From Favolaschia claudopus (taxonomy: Eukaryota; Basidiomycota; Agaricomycetes; Agaricales; Mycenaceae), in assembly GCA_037176885.1 (NCBI GenBank), contig JAWWNJ010000060.1, positions 930,001 through 994,000 of the forward strand: a DNA stretch of 64,000 bases, in the 5' to 3' direction. The notes under the pieces are model-generated. The model did no database searches and was not told the origin of the DNA. It saw only the letters and a program-made list of their open reading frames with translations. Positions 1 to 11,588 of the stretch are shown here, piece after piece. Every line of letters starts with the position of its first letter. Position 1 is the stretch's first letter. The translations under genes were made by a program, and so were the position numbers.

Positions 1-1740
1 TGGTGGTGGGAAGGGTCGCGACGGTGGTGTACATCCCGTATTTCAAGGGGACGATGAGGATTGATAAGTTGGATGCGTATCCGATTAAGTTCTATGCGGG
101 TGGGGAGGAGCGGTTGAGGGAGGTGGTGGTGGAGCGGGGGAAACGGTGGAGGGAGTTGATTGGGGTGCATCATATGCAGTATAGCGGGATTGCGGCGCTC
201 AAGTGCGGGGGGAAGCTTTTGAGGCATAACGTGCGTTATATCCTTTACCTGACCTCTCCCGTTTCTCTCATTCTGACAAAACGCTTACCCGCAGGTAAAA
301 AGCCGCATCATGGTCGACCGCGCGACCTTCCACCGCCTTAACCCAAACTACTCCTTCCCCCTCCCCGTCCCACCCAAGAACGACTCCCCCGACGGCCTCG
401 ACAACAACAACGATCCCAACATGAACATGGGCTACGATGCCTACGGGCAGCCCATTCAGATGCCCGCCCCGGGACAAGCATTCGGGGACAGCGCGCTGGT
501 GCACGCGCAGGCGCAGGCGGCGAACGCCACGAGCGAGACGGTGGAGTTGACGGAGGAGGAGCTGTTGTTGACGCCGACGGTGGTGTATGGGTTTTCGTTG
601 GCGGATAAGATTTGGCGTGCGTTTTACTTTTTCTCTCCTCCGTGAGTACCACATCATACTCACGCGATATTCAGTCGAATTCGACGTAACGAAAGTGCTC
701 CCTGTGCAATGGAATGCCGACGCCTTCGAGAACCTCGTTCTCCCTGCAGACCGGAAGACGCTCCTGCGTTCGCTCGTGGAGGCGCATCACGAGGAGGCGG
801 GCTTTGACGATTTCGTCAAGGGGAAGGGTGCGGGGTTGGTGGTGAATCTGTTTGGCCCGCCCGGTGTCGGTTCGTCTTTTCTCCCTCTTCTTCTTCGTGT
901 CTCCCCTGCCCTCCTTCCCTCCTTCTGTCTTTCCGTCCCGCATATCTCCTCCCCATTTCTTTCCTCCTCCGCATTCGTTCGCGACTCCCCGCTAACACAC
1001 CTCCTCGCACAGGCAAGACCTTCTCAGCCGAAGCCACGAGCGAGCACGTCCAGCGCCCTCTATATGTCATCGGCGGGGGCGACCTCGGCACGCGCGCGGC
1101 GGACCTCGATGCGTCGCTCGAACGCGTGTTCGATGTCGCGACGGCATGGAAGGCTATCGTGCTCATCGACGAGGTACGCCTTTCCTCGAATTTTCCTTTT
1201 ATAGAAGGTCTCCGCTGACGATGCAAATTCCCAGGCGGACGTTTTCCTCGAACGCCGGTCGCTGCACGATCTCGAGCGCAATGCGATGGTCGCGGTGTTG
1301 TGCGTCTCTCTCTTCCCTTCTCCTGCAGAATACACTCTTAACTAATTCACGAACCCATCAACAGCCTGCGCCACGTCGAATACTACCGCGGCATCCTCTT
1401 CCTCACCACCAACCGCGTGCAAGCCTTCGACGAGGCCTTCCTCTCGCGCATCCACGTCGCGCTCCACTTCAGCGAGCTCTCCGAGGCGTCCCGCACGCAG
1501 GTCTGGCGCGCATTCGTCCGCCGCGCCGGGGCGACCGAGCGCGAGATCGGCGAGGCGGAGATCAAGGCGTTGGCGAAGAGAGGCGTGAACGGAAGGCAGA
1601 TTAAGAATGCTGTGAGGACGGCGTGTTCGCTTGCGGTGGCGAGGAGGGAGAGGGTGGGGATGGGGCATTTTGTGGAGACGTTGGATGCGATGGATGAGTT
1701 TACGGAGCAGTTTGGGGTGAGTGGGGGGAGGGCTGAGTGA
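1..1740 (+). CDS. AAA+ ATPase (BCS1/DUF7025-type), 5' end outside the window
   Basis: This is the C-terminal part of a fungal AAA+ ATPase. The Walker A motif GPPGVGKT is split by an intron near 870-1013 and rebuilt on splicing. Walker B is VLIDEADVF, again across an intron (about 1174-1233). It is followed by sensor 1 (FLTTNR) and the arginine-finger segment (FLSRIHV) near 1400-1460. A helical AAA lid ends at the TGA at 1738. Upstream exons (about 1-640) carry the less conserved segment typical of the DUF7025-containing ATPases that are numerous in Agaricomycetes, including a low-complexity Asp/Asn-rich stretch. These enzymes couple ATP hydrolysis to remodelling of unknown substrates. Localisation cannot be judged because the N-terminus is missing. 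The ATPase assignment is firm; the subfamily is inferred. Confidence 0.85.
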
Positions 1741-2033
1741 GACTTGATGTGCAGCGCAGCGGTGGGTTTCGAATTGGCGTAGAGTAGTAAAACAGACGAA
1801 ATTATCAAGTTCTTGTATGTATACATGTATCACGATTGTAAGACTCGCGCGAATGAACAAAAATTGCCTTCACTTATTGTTCTGACTCGCTTTCACCGTC
1901 AGTGAAGACATGAACGCATCCCTAGATTGACTATCCTGCACAACGATTCTGTATATAGACTCTCCACTGCATCGACTACAACTCAAACACACAAAGCTAG
2001 AACAAGCCACGCCATTCCTACTTGCGAATCTCA

Positions 2034-2618
2034 TCAAAATAACGGATGCGGGTTAAGCGAATGCTCCGGCCTCTCCTGAATCACATCCCAATGCTCCTGA
2101 ATACACGTCCCATTGAACCGAAACACATCCACCACCGCCAACGGCCGCGTCACCGGCTCCCCGTCCAACCCCGGCCCAGTATACCCATCGACGCGATAAT
2201 GCGCCCAACCAATCGGGGCCGCGAACGCCTGGTGGAGGACTTGGATTGTGACTTCTGGGGCGCCGAGGAAGTTGAATACGGCGTTGAAGGAGCCGTGGCT
2301 ACCGTCGGGGACGAGGGGGTTGTGTTGGATCATGTCGGAGGCGATGTGCGTGTACGCGCGGGTGTAGTTTCTGGGGGATGGAAGTTTTGGGGTGAGTAAA
2401 CAGATTGAAGATGCAGTGAGATGTTTCGCGATTAAACTGTGTTATGCTCACTTCGTGACGAGGAAGTCCTTGATGAAGACCGCGAAGATCTTCTCCTGTT
2501 CGAAAGGAAGAGCGCGGTGCACCACGCATGGTTTGGGTTCCGGCTGGGTGGTGGTTTGGCTGGCAACCGAAACTGCACAGGCCAAGAGGGCAGCGAAGAA
2601 GGTTTTTGTGAAGCGCAT
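2034..2618 (-). CDS. Secreted SnoaL-like (NTF2-fold) protein, copy A1
   Basis: The product is about 167 aa, with one intron (2371-2451). The first 20 residues form a signal peptide (basic MRFTK, hydrophobic core, then SVASQ). The mature part has the layout of SnoaL-like/COG4922 proteins: YIQHNP-type motif (MIQHNPLVPDG), central strands, then the signature FRFNGTCIQEHWDVIQE near the end and the tail NPHPLF. Relatives in this fold include polyketide cyclases and proteins annotated as aldol-condensation catalysts. No catalytic claim can be made here. The start was chosen at 2618 because it begins the signal peptide, although the frame is open further upstream. Three paralogs lie at 9666, 17450 and 19327; this one is closest to 17450. 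Confidence 0.85.
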
Positions 2619-2695
2619 CGACCCTGTAGTGTGTGGTATTGCTGCAGGTGAGCTAACGATCGAACCAATGAACGAGATTGAAAACTGAAGAGCAG

Positions 2696-2703
2696 TATTT
2701 ATA
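2696..2703 (-). promoter_or_regulatory. TATA box of SnoaL-like A1
   Basis: The sequence TATAAATA on the minus strand lies about 80 bases upstream of the A1 start codon. The other three SnoaL-like genes have TATA boxes at comparable positions. Confidence 0.5.
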
Positions 2704-3736
2704 CGCAGACTCGACTGCGCCGGTGGCTCTGTCAAACCACTTGGTGTTGGTCATTTGAATTGGCCCATAGCCCCGCCCAGACCTCAGATTCCCCTGCGTC
2801 AAGACGCGGGTTCGAGCTATTTGGACGCGTAGTGCGGCCACGAAAGGTCGTGATCGGAAATTTGTATCGAACCATTGTAAGCACAGAAAGCAAAGTTGCG
2901 GATGACCAGCTGAGATAAACGCTCGAGGCGGACGGATACGCGGAAATGCGCTGCGGGCGAAGGATGCGAACGCGATGGCGTCGGGAGATACGGAGTCGGT
3001 GGTCGAAAATGGGAATACTTCCCGCCTCTGTGGGGTCGCTTCAGCCTGGGATGTCTGAGAGGCAATCCCACGTTTTGCTTTGCATTTACGCCTTTCAAAT
3101 TTGGGATTCGTGTGTTGAAAGGATCGGCGTCGACAGGTGGTCGAGGCTCAGCTTGGCAATTGGAGGGAAACAATAAAACTGTGGCAGTGTTGATGGTTGC
3201 GTGTATTCTCTCCCACGCTTCTGATATAGGTGACTTGTGACTCCCTCTGCTTCGAAGGCAATTCGAAGGTCGTTTTGCCCGCTCTCGCTCTCTCGCATTC
3301 ATGTTTGGAGATGATCAATTAATAACGCACGATAGACCGGAAACAGTCAAGCAGTAGACTGAACCAGAAACAAACACTTTTTGCGCCCCGTTTCACATCT
3401 CGAGCAAATCTCGAGCCTCGAGGAAATCTCGAGTTCAAACTTCTTCAAAGTCCTTAATTTTTTGCCTCGAATTTCAAAGGAAATCATCGCGCACGTAGTC
3501 TCTTGTAGCCAGACGCTGTGTGTTCAAGACTGTGTGCACCAGGACATACATGAGGTGAGTCTGCCTCCGTCGATGCTCAGAACTGTGCGAATTTCTCGAG
3601 ATCCAGAAGGTTAATCAGCAACGATACAACAGCATACTCATTAAAGTGATCATACAAAAACACATCCGAATAGCGACAACGGTGGATACCAGACACACTG
3701 ACCGAGAAACTAATATTATGCAATCCATCGAAGCCA
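2704..3736. other. Intergenic, no gene supported
   Basis: The short open frames here lack recognisable domains and intron logic. At 2874-2893 there is a motif shared with the upstream region of the A2 paralog (see findings). A cluster of CTCGAG sites lies near 3400-3440. This is probably the A1 promoter plus the 3' flank of the transporter. Confidence 0.5.
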
Positions 3737-6433
3737 TTAAAGAACATATCGGAACTCGCGGTTCTGGAGATCCGTCAGGTCGAAATATTCCTGTCATCCG
3801 CAAAGCGCGTCAGTTCCACCGTCATCTATGCGAACAAGAAAATGAGAAGGAAACTCGCCTTGTCGACCTTGACCTTCTCAGTTACGCCATCAGCGTTGAC
3901 ATGTTGGACGTAGACATTATCGTAGGTGTCATCTGGCCCCGCGGCGTCGCGGCGGGCATTTTGTCTGGCGAGGTAGAAACGGATGGCGAGAAGAGTGAGC
4001 GCCATGCCGGCGTAGCAGATGGCGATGACAATCCAGGGGACGTGGTTGCGCTGTCGACGAATTTAAGTCAGACTCGGGAGTACTCATGAAAGAGTATACT
4101 AACCGGCTTGTACTTTGCCAGCCACATCTGAGGACCGACGGAGTTTCCGACGCAGTATGCGCCGAGCAGAATAGCGTTGACGGTGATCCTCTTGGTGTGT
4201 CCTGCCGTGGTGACGCCCAACCATGAAAGAATCAGAACTGGATGAAAATCAAGTAGGGCCCATCATTGCTTGAACAAGAATAATTCCTACCGAAACTCGG
4301 AGCATTGATTCCTGGAACGTATCAGTAACAAAATCGACCATCTCAGGAAAAAGGCGCACCGGTCAACCAGATACTGAACAACAACCCAATCTTATTACTC
4401 CACGGTAGCAGATTTATCAAGAACACAGCCAATACAGCCGGGGTGATATATATGCACCCGACATACGCACGACTATTCGGAATCCTTGCAGCTATACTCA
4501 CACCCGAGGCGATGGCGATGATTTCGACTACACCGTCGACGCAACCGAGGAGGGTGGTTTGGAGGGGAGTGAATCCGAAGGAGGCGACGATGAGTTGGCG
4601 TTGGTTGACGAGGGAGTTCGTGACGTTGGCAAGGGCGGCGAAGAGCGCGAAGAGCCAGGTTTTGGGATCAGTGAGGGCTTCGATCATCCTGAGTTAAGCG
4701 GTCAAAGGGATGCAAAAACCAACAGGTGAGGGAAGGACGTACTGTTCCTTTTTGAAGTGTTTGTTTTCAACACCAGTTTGGTTGACCTGGTGAGAAGCGT
4801 TATATTCAGAGGGCCGAGGACTGGAAGAAAGAGCATACTTTGATACGAAGCACGGCCTTAACACGCTCCTCGGGAGTAAGGAACCAAGCCGTCGTGGGCG
4901 AGTCGGGGAAGAAGCACCTGAAGACAATGAAATGAGAACGTGCTTGCTCGGTACCGTCGAACAAAACGCTTGAACGCATACGAACCAAAACACGACGGCA
5001 GTGATAACGGTGACAATGCCAGTAATGATCATGAGCCATTGCCACGGGTGGAGCGTTGTTGTGCGGATGTGCAGGCAGCCGAAGGAGACGAAGCCGGATA
5101 TGATTTGTGCTGTGATATACGCGGATGAGTGAGTGCGAGTCAATGACGGAGGAAGGGAGAGCGTACCGGTGCCGTTCATCAAGACTACACGAATAAGCAG
5201 AGGCGAATCATAGTCAGTGTGTGTGATATAGACAAGAGGGGATAAGAGAGTATTTACACCAATAGCCACTGATAAAAGCAAAGATGGGGTTTAGCATGCG
5301 AAGGAGAATGACCTGGATAAGAGAAGCTACACTCACACTCTCGTAGTCTGTTCCTTGCGAGTATAAAACATAGCCGTGACGAGGAGGAATCCTGCAGTAA
5401 TGGAGCTGCAATGAGGCAACATATCAGCTCGTCGTCGTAAGGGGGATACAGAAAAAAAAGAAACAAGCCTCACCCCTCGCAAGCACCCAGTATAAACCGC
5501 ACCGCAAACAATGCACCAAAGGACTTGCACGCAGCGTGCGCCATGAGCGCGATGGCCCAGAACAGGATGTTGAGTCTAAGCGGGGTGTAGAAGTCAGATA
5601 TTGTCGAGGATGACAAGAAGACATTGAGACGCACGACATCCATTTCGCTACCGGGAAGCGCTGAAGAGCCAAGTTTTGCGGGAAGTCGAAGGCGAGGTAG
5701 GCGAGGTAAAAGATCGTGCCGAGCCTGTGATGGCGCGTTAGCGTTTCGAACATATGTCGAAATGAGAAGTCGATTGGGGGGAGGCGTACCAGTTGTATCT
5801 AGAAAGGTTGATTTAGGTGCTGGTCGAAAGCGAAGATGTCTAAGTAAGAGTGAGACGTACTGGTTGGCTGTCAGATGCGCGTCTTTTCTGAATTTCGTCG
5901 AGTATTAATACGCGATAGAAGAAGTGGAGCTCGCGAGGGACTGACAATATTCCGAGAATCGCAGCACTCCCCAGGGTAGCCTGAGGGTGGATGAGGATTC
6001 AGAAGAAACATGGAGCGATGTCCTACACACCTTGTCCATGAATTGAATCCTTCATATGCGAATTCGAAGTCAATGTCGAGCTGTTCTTGATCTATCGTAA
6101 CTAGAGTTGTAGTGACGTACCAGTATAGAACTGGGGAAAAATTACATTTCAGAAGAAGACGGAATGAAGGAAGTGAATAGACGCACTGCACATCAAGGGC
6201 ATAAGGTGCATGTCGATTTTTCGTCTAGGATTGCATTCCTCCTGTTAGCCAGGAACCGAGGAAGAAAAGAACGACTGAACGCACCGTATGCGATCCGCCT
6301 CAACGGGATCAAGCTCTTCGTGCTTTCCATAGAGCAGCTCCGCGCCAGTGTCGATGGTATCGGGGGAGACCTCGACAACACCGTCGTACTCGGACCCGAC
6401 CTTCTCCTTCTCGTCATGTTCGCTGGTAGACAT
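3737..6433 (-). CDS. MFS transporter, Dal5/ACS (allantoate permease-like) family
   Basis: This is a many-exon gene for a 12-span major facilitator. The cytosolic N-terminus is acidic and leads to DRIRRKIDMHLMPLM, the conserved start of the first helix in Dal5-type carriers. A very short exon encodes part of NQYNW, joined to LGTIFYLAYLAFDFPQNL. Later motifs include SFGALFAVRFILGACEG and HPWQWLMIITG (helices 4-6), then PNSRAYVGC and PWSNKIGLL in the C-terminal half. The C-terminus is DLTDLQNREFRYVL, the classic ending of this family, reached through an intron at 3791-3858 with a GC donor. Family members are plasma-membrane H+ symporters for organic anions and vitamins (allantoate, nicotinate, pantothenate). 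The substrate here is unknown. No break was seen, but not every small exon was verified. Confidence 0.88.
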
Positions 6434-7906
6434 TGATAGGGCACTAGTACAGCCTCCTGAGCGAACAGACAGATGGTATCGTGGGGGCGGTCAATCCAGG
6501 GTCCAGGGAACTACTAGTAGAACAAGAACGAAAGAAGATTGAGCTATTTAATGGGATCTTTGGCTGCCTGATAGGCACGCAGCTATTGAGTGGTTGGGAT
6601 GGACAGACCTGGTGGATGGATGGAAAGACTGAAGGAAGAAGACACAAGGGTGACAGGTGTGTGGGTGCTTGAGAGCCTGGGAGGAGCATCCCAGGCACTG
6701 CATGATGATCATTCACAAGGTGCCAGAAATGTTGCTAGCCTGGCCGTCTTCTTTCCGCGGGGATCCACTGTGACGGCAGAGATTGGACGAATGGGAGACG
6801 GAGGTTTGTCTTTTGCCCGGCGGAGCATTGAGTCCGTAGATCAGATGCATGTTGTCGGACAACCGTGGTTCAATTCAAAGTAAGTCTTGACTTTTCGGTG
6901 AGAGTTTACTCAAAACGTGCTAGGTAGGAGACGAAGATAGCTTGCATGAAGCCAAGGGGATAGCATAGGGCAGATGAGGGGACCAACCTCAAGAAAATCT
7001 GGAGCCGTGGATCAGCGAGAAAAAAAGATGCGAGAGAAGGTGAAGAACCTGATATCGCATCGAACAATTGATTTGACTCACTTCAGAAGTTGTATTCAGC
7101 CAAAGGTCAAAAGACATGCCTATCTGTGATATGGTTGAGCATGATAGATGTTCGTTTCATAAAATGACTTGAAATGAGACCAGCAGGATTGTTGGAGGGA
7201 GCAAGAAGTATCAAAGGTAGCGAGATTTCGAGCGAGATTGTCGGGCGAGCAAATATACTTACTTGGATACGGATCTGGTTTGGATTTATCGGGTAAAATC
7301 CTCAAACGGTCCAACCACACGGTCCTCGCTCGGAACGCAAGAGCCGATGATTATAGTTCATTTTGCGGATAAGTATTGAATGTCTGGAAGCGATGCCCAC
7401 GCGAATTATGCGACGGTCGGCGTCTAACCAGTAGAGCAATAGAACTCTTCAAATCCCGCTGACAGAGTGTCATAGATAGACTTTTCAAACATAATTGTTG
7501 GACATCCTTCAGATGCCAGCGCCGCCAGCCCAGAGTCGCCGAAAACGACAAGAAAACGATGAGAGTTTGTGGCAAGAGATGTGACGAGCGTGACATAACA
7601 CTGGCCGGCAACGCCGGTTCCTTTTCTCCTGCTGAAGATGTTTACCACCACCAACTCGGTCTCCTCCTCACACGATTCCCTGTCTTGTCGACGAATCAAC
7701 AGCCATGAAATCCGGATTCCCCGAAGCAAGGGGCTCAGGTTCTCTTCTCGCCGCTCAATCCTGATTCCTCCTCGCCCAGTTCTAGGCTATTCTCGCGGCA
7801 CTGATGGGCAGATGGCGAGAGGCATGAAAAGACCGCCCTGAACGCGCTGGCCAACGTGCAGCGTGTTTCCCTCTTGCTACCGCCAGCTACCCCCATCCAT
7901 CCTCCA
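6434..7906. other. Intergenic between divergent transporter and 7TM genes
   Basis: This is about 1.5 kb between divergently transcribed genes, so it probably carries both promoters. A 97-codon open frame at 6590 (+) and a 101-codon frame at 7424-7729 (-) show no recognisable domain, and I do not call them genes. Confidence 0.5.
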
Positions 7907-9372
7907 ATGGCGCTCTCGCTCCCCACCGCCGAACTCGTCGAGCAGACTCTCGGTTGCATCATGTACGGTATCTACCTCGTCACCCTCGGAATTGCTGGTC
8001 GGATTTTATTGACGAAGGACGGTGGCGAGCGATGGCGGCGGCGCTCCGAAATAAAATGGGCGATGGTGATCGCGTCGGTGCTGCTTTTCGTCAATAGCAC
8101 CTTGGATCTTGTTATCGCCAGCATTACGCTTGTTCAGGCGTTCAACTACGACGGACCCGGGGGGCCTTCGCGGATATTCACTCATGGATCGGGTTGGCAG
8201 ACAATGATCAAGGTACGTCTGCCAACCAAAAGCCGAAATTGATCCAATAGGTAATAATAGTCTTTCTGCGTCCCGTTTCAATCCCTGCTCGGAGACGCTA
8301 TCTTGGTATTCTGGTTTCACCTTTCTCGGTTCCCACTTTCGTTTACAATCATGAAGATATACCGCTGTTGGTTCTTATGGAACAGATCCTGGATCGTCAT
8401 CGCCGGTGTGTAATATTATACCCAAAATATTCTTTACTTACACTTACTCCAATCACTCGGGAAATGTAGTCCCTCTCACCGTATGGCTAGTCAACGTCGC
8501 CATAGTCATGCGCTTCCTCGACATCCTCTCCCAAGCCACTCGCGGCCTCATCATCTCCACCGCAATCCAGCCATGGGGCCAAGCATTTTGGTCCACTACA
8601 ATCAGTATCAACATCCTCACAACTTGTACGCCGTTTCCTCTTGTCTCATTATACATCCTACATCCTGACTTGAATCAACCAACCTCTAATTAGCACTCAT
8701 CGTCTTCCGAATCTACACCGTCGACCGCCAAAACAAAAAGATCGGTCTCCAAACCGCATCCACCCTCTCAACCAACTCCACCTCGATTTCGAACTCAGCT
8801 TCGCGACGCCCACCAAGCACCCTCCAGATCGCCATGCGCAACATCATCGAGAGCGGGATGATCTACACCTTCGTCTCGATCTTCACGTTAGCGACGTATA
8901 CAATTGGGAGTACGTGGCATTATCCCGTGTCTGCCCTGGTGAGTAGTATTCAATAGTCTACCTCTTCATCAGCCTCTCCCTCTCTCTTTTCTCCACAATT
9001 CTTGTATATGCTGACACCGCTGAATGATAGGAGATCCACAGCGTCGGAATAACATTCAATCTCATTCTGATTCGCGGTGCGCGTACACCGCACTCGTACT
9101 CCCACTACCACCCCGACCGCAATGACTCCCGCCATCCCGGGAGCATGCGACACACGCTGACGATTCCATTCCAATTCACCCACCCACATTCGTCGGAGAC
9201 GCAGACGCAAGATATGGCGCTGTCGAGGCTGGATAACAATAACTATATGGATCGTAGTCGCGAAGGGAAGGATAAGGAGAGAGAGAAGGAATTCGGTCTT
9301 GGCGGTGGGGTGATGGTGTCTACGAGTACGACGACGGATTTGTATGGGTATGGGGTAGAGAGGAAGGTGTGA
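7907..9372 (+). CDS. Seven-transmembrane protein, agaricomycete-specific family
   Basis: Splicing five or six short exons gives a protein with about seven hydrophobic spans. They include GCIMYGIYLVTLGIAGRIL, a span around FVNSTLDLVIASI, FQSLLGDAILIYRCWFLW (joined across an intron at about 8278-8330), PLTVWLVNVAIVMRFL, ILTTSLIVFRIYTV, IIESGMIYTFVSIFTLAT and the segment around EIHSVGITFNLILIRGA. A hydrophilic tail rich in His, Ser and charged residues follows. The pattern GDAILIYRC...WNRSW and the late IIESGxIYT are typical of a large mushroom family of orphan membrane proteins resembling receptors. No ligand or partner can be inferred. The start was placed at 7907, the last Met before the first span; an in-frame Met lies 17 codons upstream. 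Confidence 0.75.
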
Positions 9373-9665
9373 GCGGGGTTGAGTGTATTCTACTGTACTT
9401 TTTCCTGTACTGAACAACGTGTAGTTTTCTTCGAGATTAACGTTTGACAGTTTGTTGACATTTGACAATGACATCGGCATCGTGATAGGCGGCATCGGGA
9501 TAGAAATTGAGTTCAAGTTGAATTCAACTGACCGCCGTGTCACGTTTTCCCGCCATCAGATGGCGCATCAATGATTTAAATCAACAACGACACCAAGACG
9601 ATACATTGCAGGAAACCAGTAAGTAGGAAACTTTGTATTCATCCTTTCCGCGCATTCATTCCACT

Positions 9666-10231
9666 CTAGAACAGCGGGTGGGTGCTGACAGGATTTTCCG
9701 GCACTTCCTCCACAACATCCCAATGCTCCACAATACACGTCCCATTATAGCGGTAGATATCCAAAATCGCCGTCGGGCGCGGCATGAAGCCGTCCGCGCG
9801 CCAATGCACCCATGCAAAAGGCGGCTCGAAGGAGGTGTGCAGGATCTGCACGGTGACGGAAAGGTTGGACGATTTATCGAGGAGGGGGTAAACGAAGTTG
9901 AACGACGCGAGTTGGCCGTCGGTGATGTCGGGTTTGTGGTTTATGTAGTCGGAGGTGAGGTGGCTATAGGCACCGACGATGTCCCTGAGGAGAAGATGAT
10001 CAGAATGAGAATGATACTAGAGGAGTAGGGAGATTATTAATTGAGTGCGAGGACGAACCTGGAAATGTAGAATTGGTCGTTGAACTGATCGTTTATTGCC
10101 TGCTGTTCCACGACAGTGGCGGGCTTAACAACGCAGGGAACGGGGGTGGGTGTGTCCGCTGCATGCGTGGTAGCAACAAACCCGACTAGAGTAAGAGTCA
10201 GAGTGGTGAAGAAGGCAGTTGAGAAGCGCAT
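9666..10231 (-). CDS. Secreted SnoaL-like (NTF2-fold) protein, copy B1
   Basis: One intron falls at the same codon position as in copy A1 (after the residues ISR). The signal peptide starts MRFSTAFFTT and ends near TTHAA. The mature part carries YINHKPDITDGQL in place of the QHNP motif of the A copies, then YRYNGTCIVEHWDVVEE and the tail STHPLF. The replacement of the N-P pair by K-P is shared with copy B2, so A and B are two subfamilies. The function is unknown beyond the fold. A Met 16 codons upstream of the chosen start would spoil the signal peptide, so 10231 is preferred. Confidence 0.85.
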
Positions 10232-10280
10232 GTTGTTTTTGTTTAGGAAGCGTGCATTGAAGGAGAGCAAGTGGCGCATC

Positions 10281-10288
10281 TTATATAC
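10281..10288 (-). promoter_or_regulatory. TATA box of SnoaL-like B1
   Basis: GTATATAA on the minus strand lies about 50 bases upstream of the start codon, the same spacing as in copy B2. Confidence 0.5.
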
Positions 10289-10404
10289 CAAATTCGCAGA
10301 GCTGATTCCTGAGCATGAATGACTCAGGGCTGAATAAGATGGGGCGGAACTTGTCCGGTGGAAGGGATAACGGGATGGAGTGTCGCAACTTGAGGTTTAT
10401 AACA

Positions 10405-10525
10405 GTGAGAGAATTAGGAATCAATATTATGTTGAGAATGGCCTGCGAGGGTTGCAAGTCAGCTTTTGTTGCAATTAGGAATCAACATTATGTCTGCGCG
10501 CCCGCCGTCACAGGAATTAGGAATC
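10405..10525. promoter_or_regulatory. Three copies of an ATTAGGAATC element upstream of SnoaL-like B1
   Basis: Three copies of ATTAGGAATC occur in about 110 bp. The middle one extends to AATTAGGAATCAACATTATG and beyond, and this longer block recurs upstream of copy B2 at 20086-20111. The repetition and the matching positions upstream of two paralogs suggest a shared cis element, although leftover duplicated DNA is equally possible. Confidence 0.4.
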
Positions 10526-11588
10526 GCGTATTACGCTTAGAAGAATTCTGACACTCCAATGCGTCGAGTTCACTCGACTACAGTCTGCGCTGTCATTAAT
10601 ATAGTAGAGCGTGAAACTTTGTCTTCTCTTTGAAACGAGGAAAGAGGAATGCACTCGAGTGTTGCGAAAAAGGAACATGAAGGATATTTCGGCAGTCAGC
10701 GTGATTGCATCAAAGCTGTTGATCACGGAGATCGCCGAAGTCTCTTGCTTTTAACGCTCATGTCCGTTTTTAATTCGACGACGTCCAGAACACCAACGAA
10801 GCGGAGTGTCTTTGTGGACGTCAGATTTTGTTGCTTTGGCCTTTCGGGTTAGCCGCTGGCTAGCCATTGCCGTTTTCCCTACCTCGACAACAGATGCAAG
10901 GCCAGCCTGCCAGTGAAATTTCAACCCCGCCTACTGTAAGTCTCCCAGCCACCCGAGCTAACATTGTACTTGCTATAGTGCTTAGCACTTCTATTGCCCA
11001 GCGGACGACGGAGAGGATCCTCAGGGTCGTGTAAACTTCCTTCCTTCCGAGCCGTAGCGCCGCCGGCCAAGTGGATATTGCACGGCACGTTTTTCGAAAA
11101 CATTCAATTGGCATCATCTCTACGCGAACGAGCAACTGCCGTTTTTCACTGCTGCCATATCAACCGTCCAGTCTTAGCTGATTTTAGTTGCCAGTGGATT
11201 AGCATTGAGCACGCACAATTTGGTGATTGTCGATGTACCTCTTTCATATCCGCCATTTCGAAGACCATAGTCTTCACAATGGAGTTGCCCGGTTCGCAGC
11301 CACAATTCGAAATCAGGCCAAGCATTTTGGGATCTTCGGGGCGAAGCAAAACACGAACTGCATAATCCGAAATGCATGCATGTACTCAAAACAGACCTCG
11401 TCGCGATGTCGGAAGGATCCAATGGGTAACTGCTGTGCCGCGGTAACGTACTCACAACCTCGTCAAGCGTTTTTGCGGTCATTCAAGACCGCCCTACAAG
11501 TAATTTACGCTTGCTTCAAAAGGTGCGTATCCTCCCCCTCATTTCTAACTATTTTCGCACTTCAACATCTCCCTTTTCGTTATCCTTC
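10526..11588. other. Intergenic, no gene supported
   Basis: A minus-strand open stretch at 11146-11482 has protein-like composition, but I could not join it to a start or a neighbouring exon in frame. The rest shows nothing I can name. The last few hundred bases probably hold the promoter of peroxidase 1. Confidence 0.4.

Noticed and set aside
6590..6883. 97-codon ORF in the transporter upstream region
   Set aside because: No domain, no signal peptide and located in a likely divergent promoter.
11146..11482. Possible minus-strand gene upstream of peroxidase 1
   Set aside because: Protein-like composition, but no in-frame splice, start or domain could be established.
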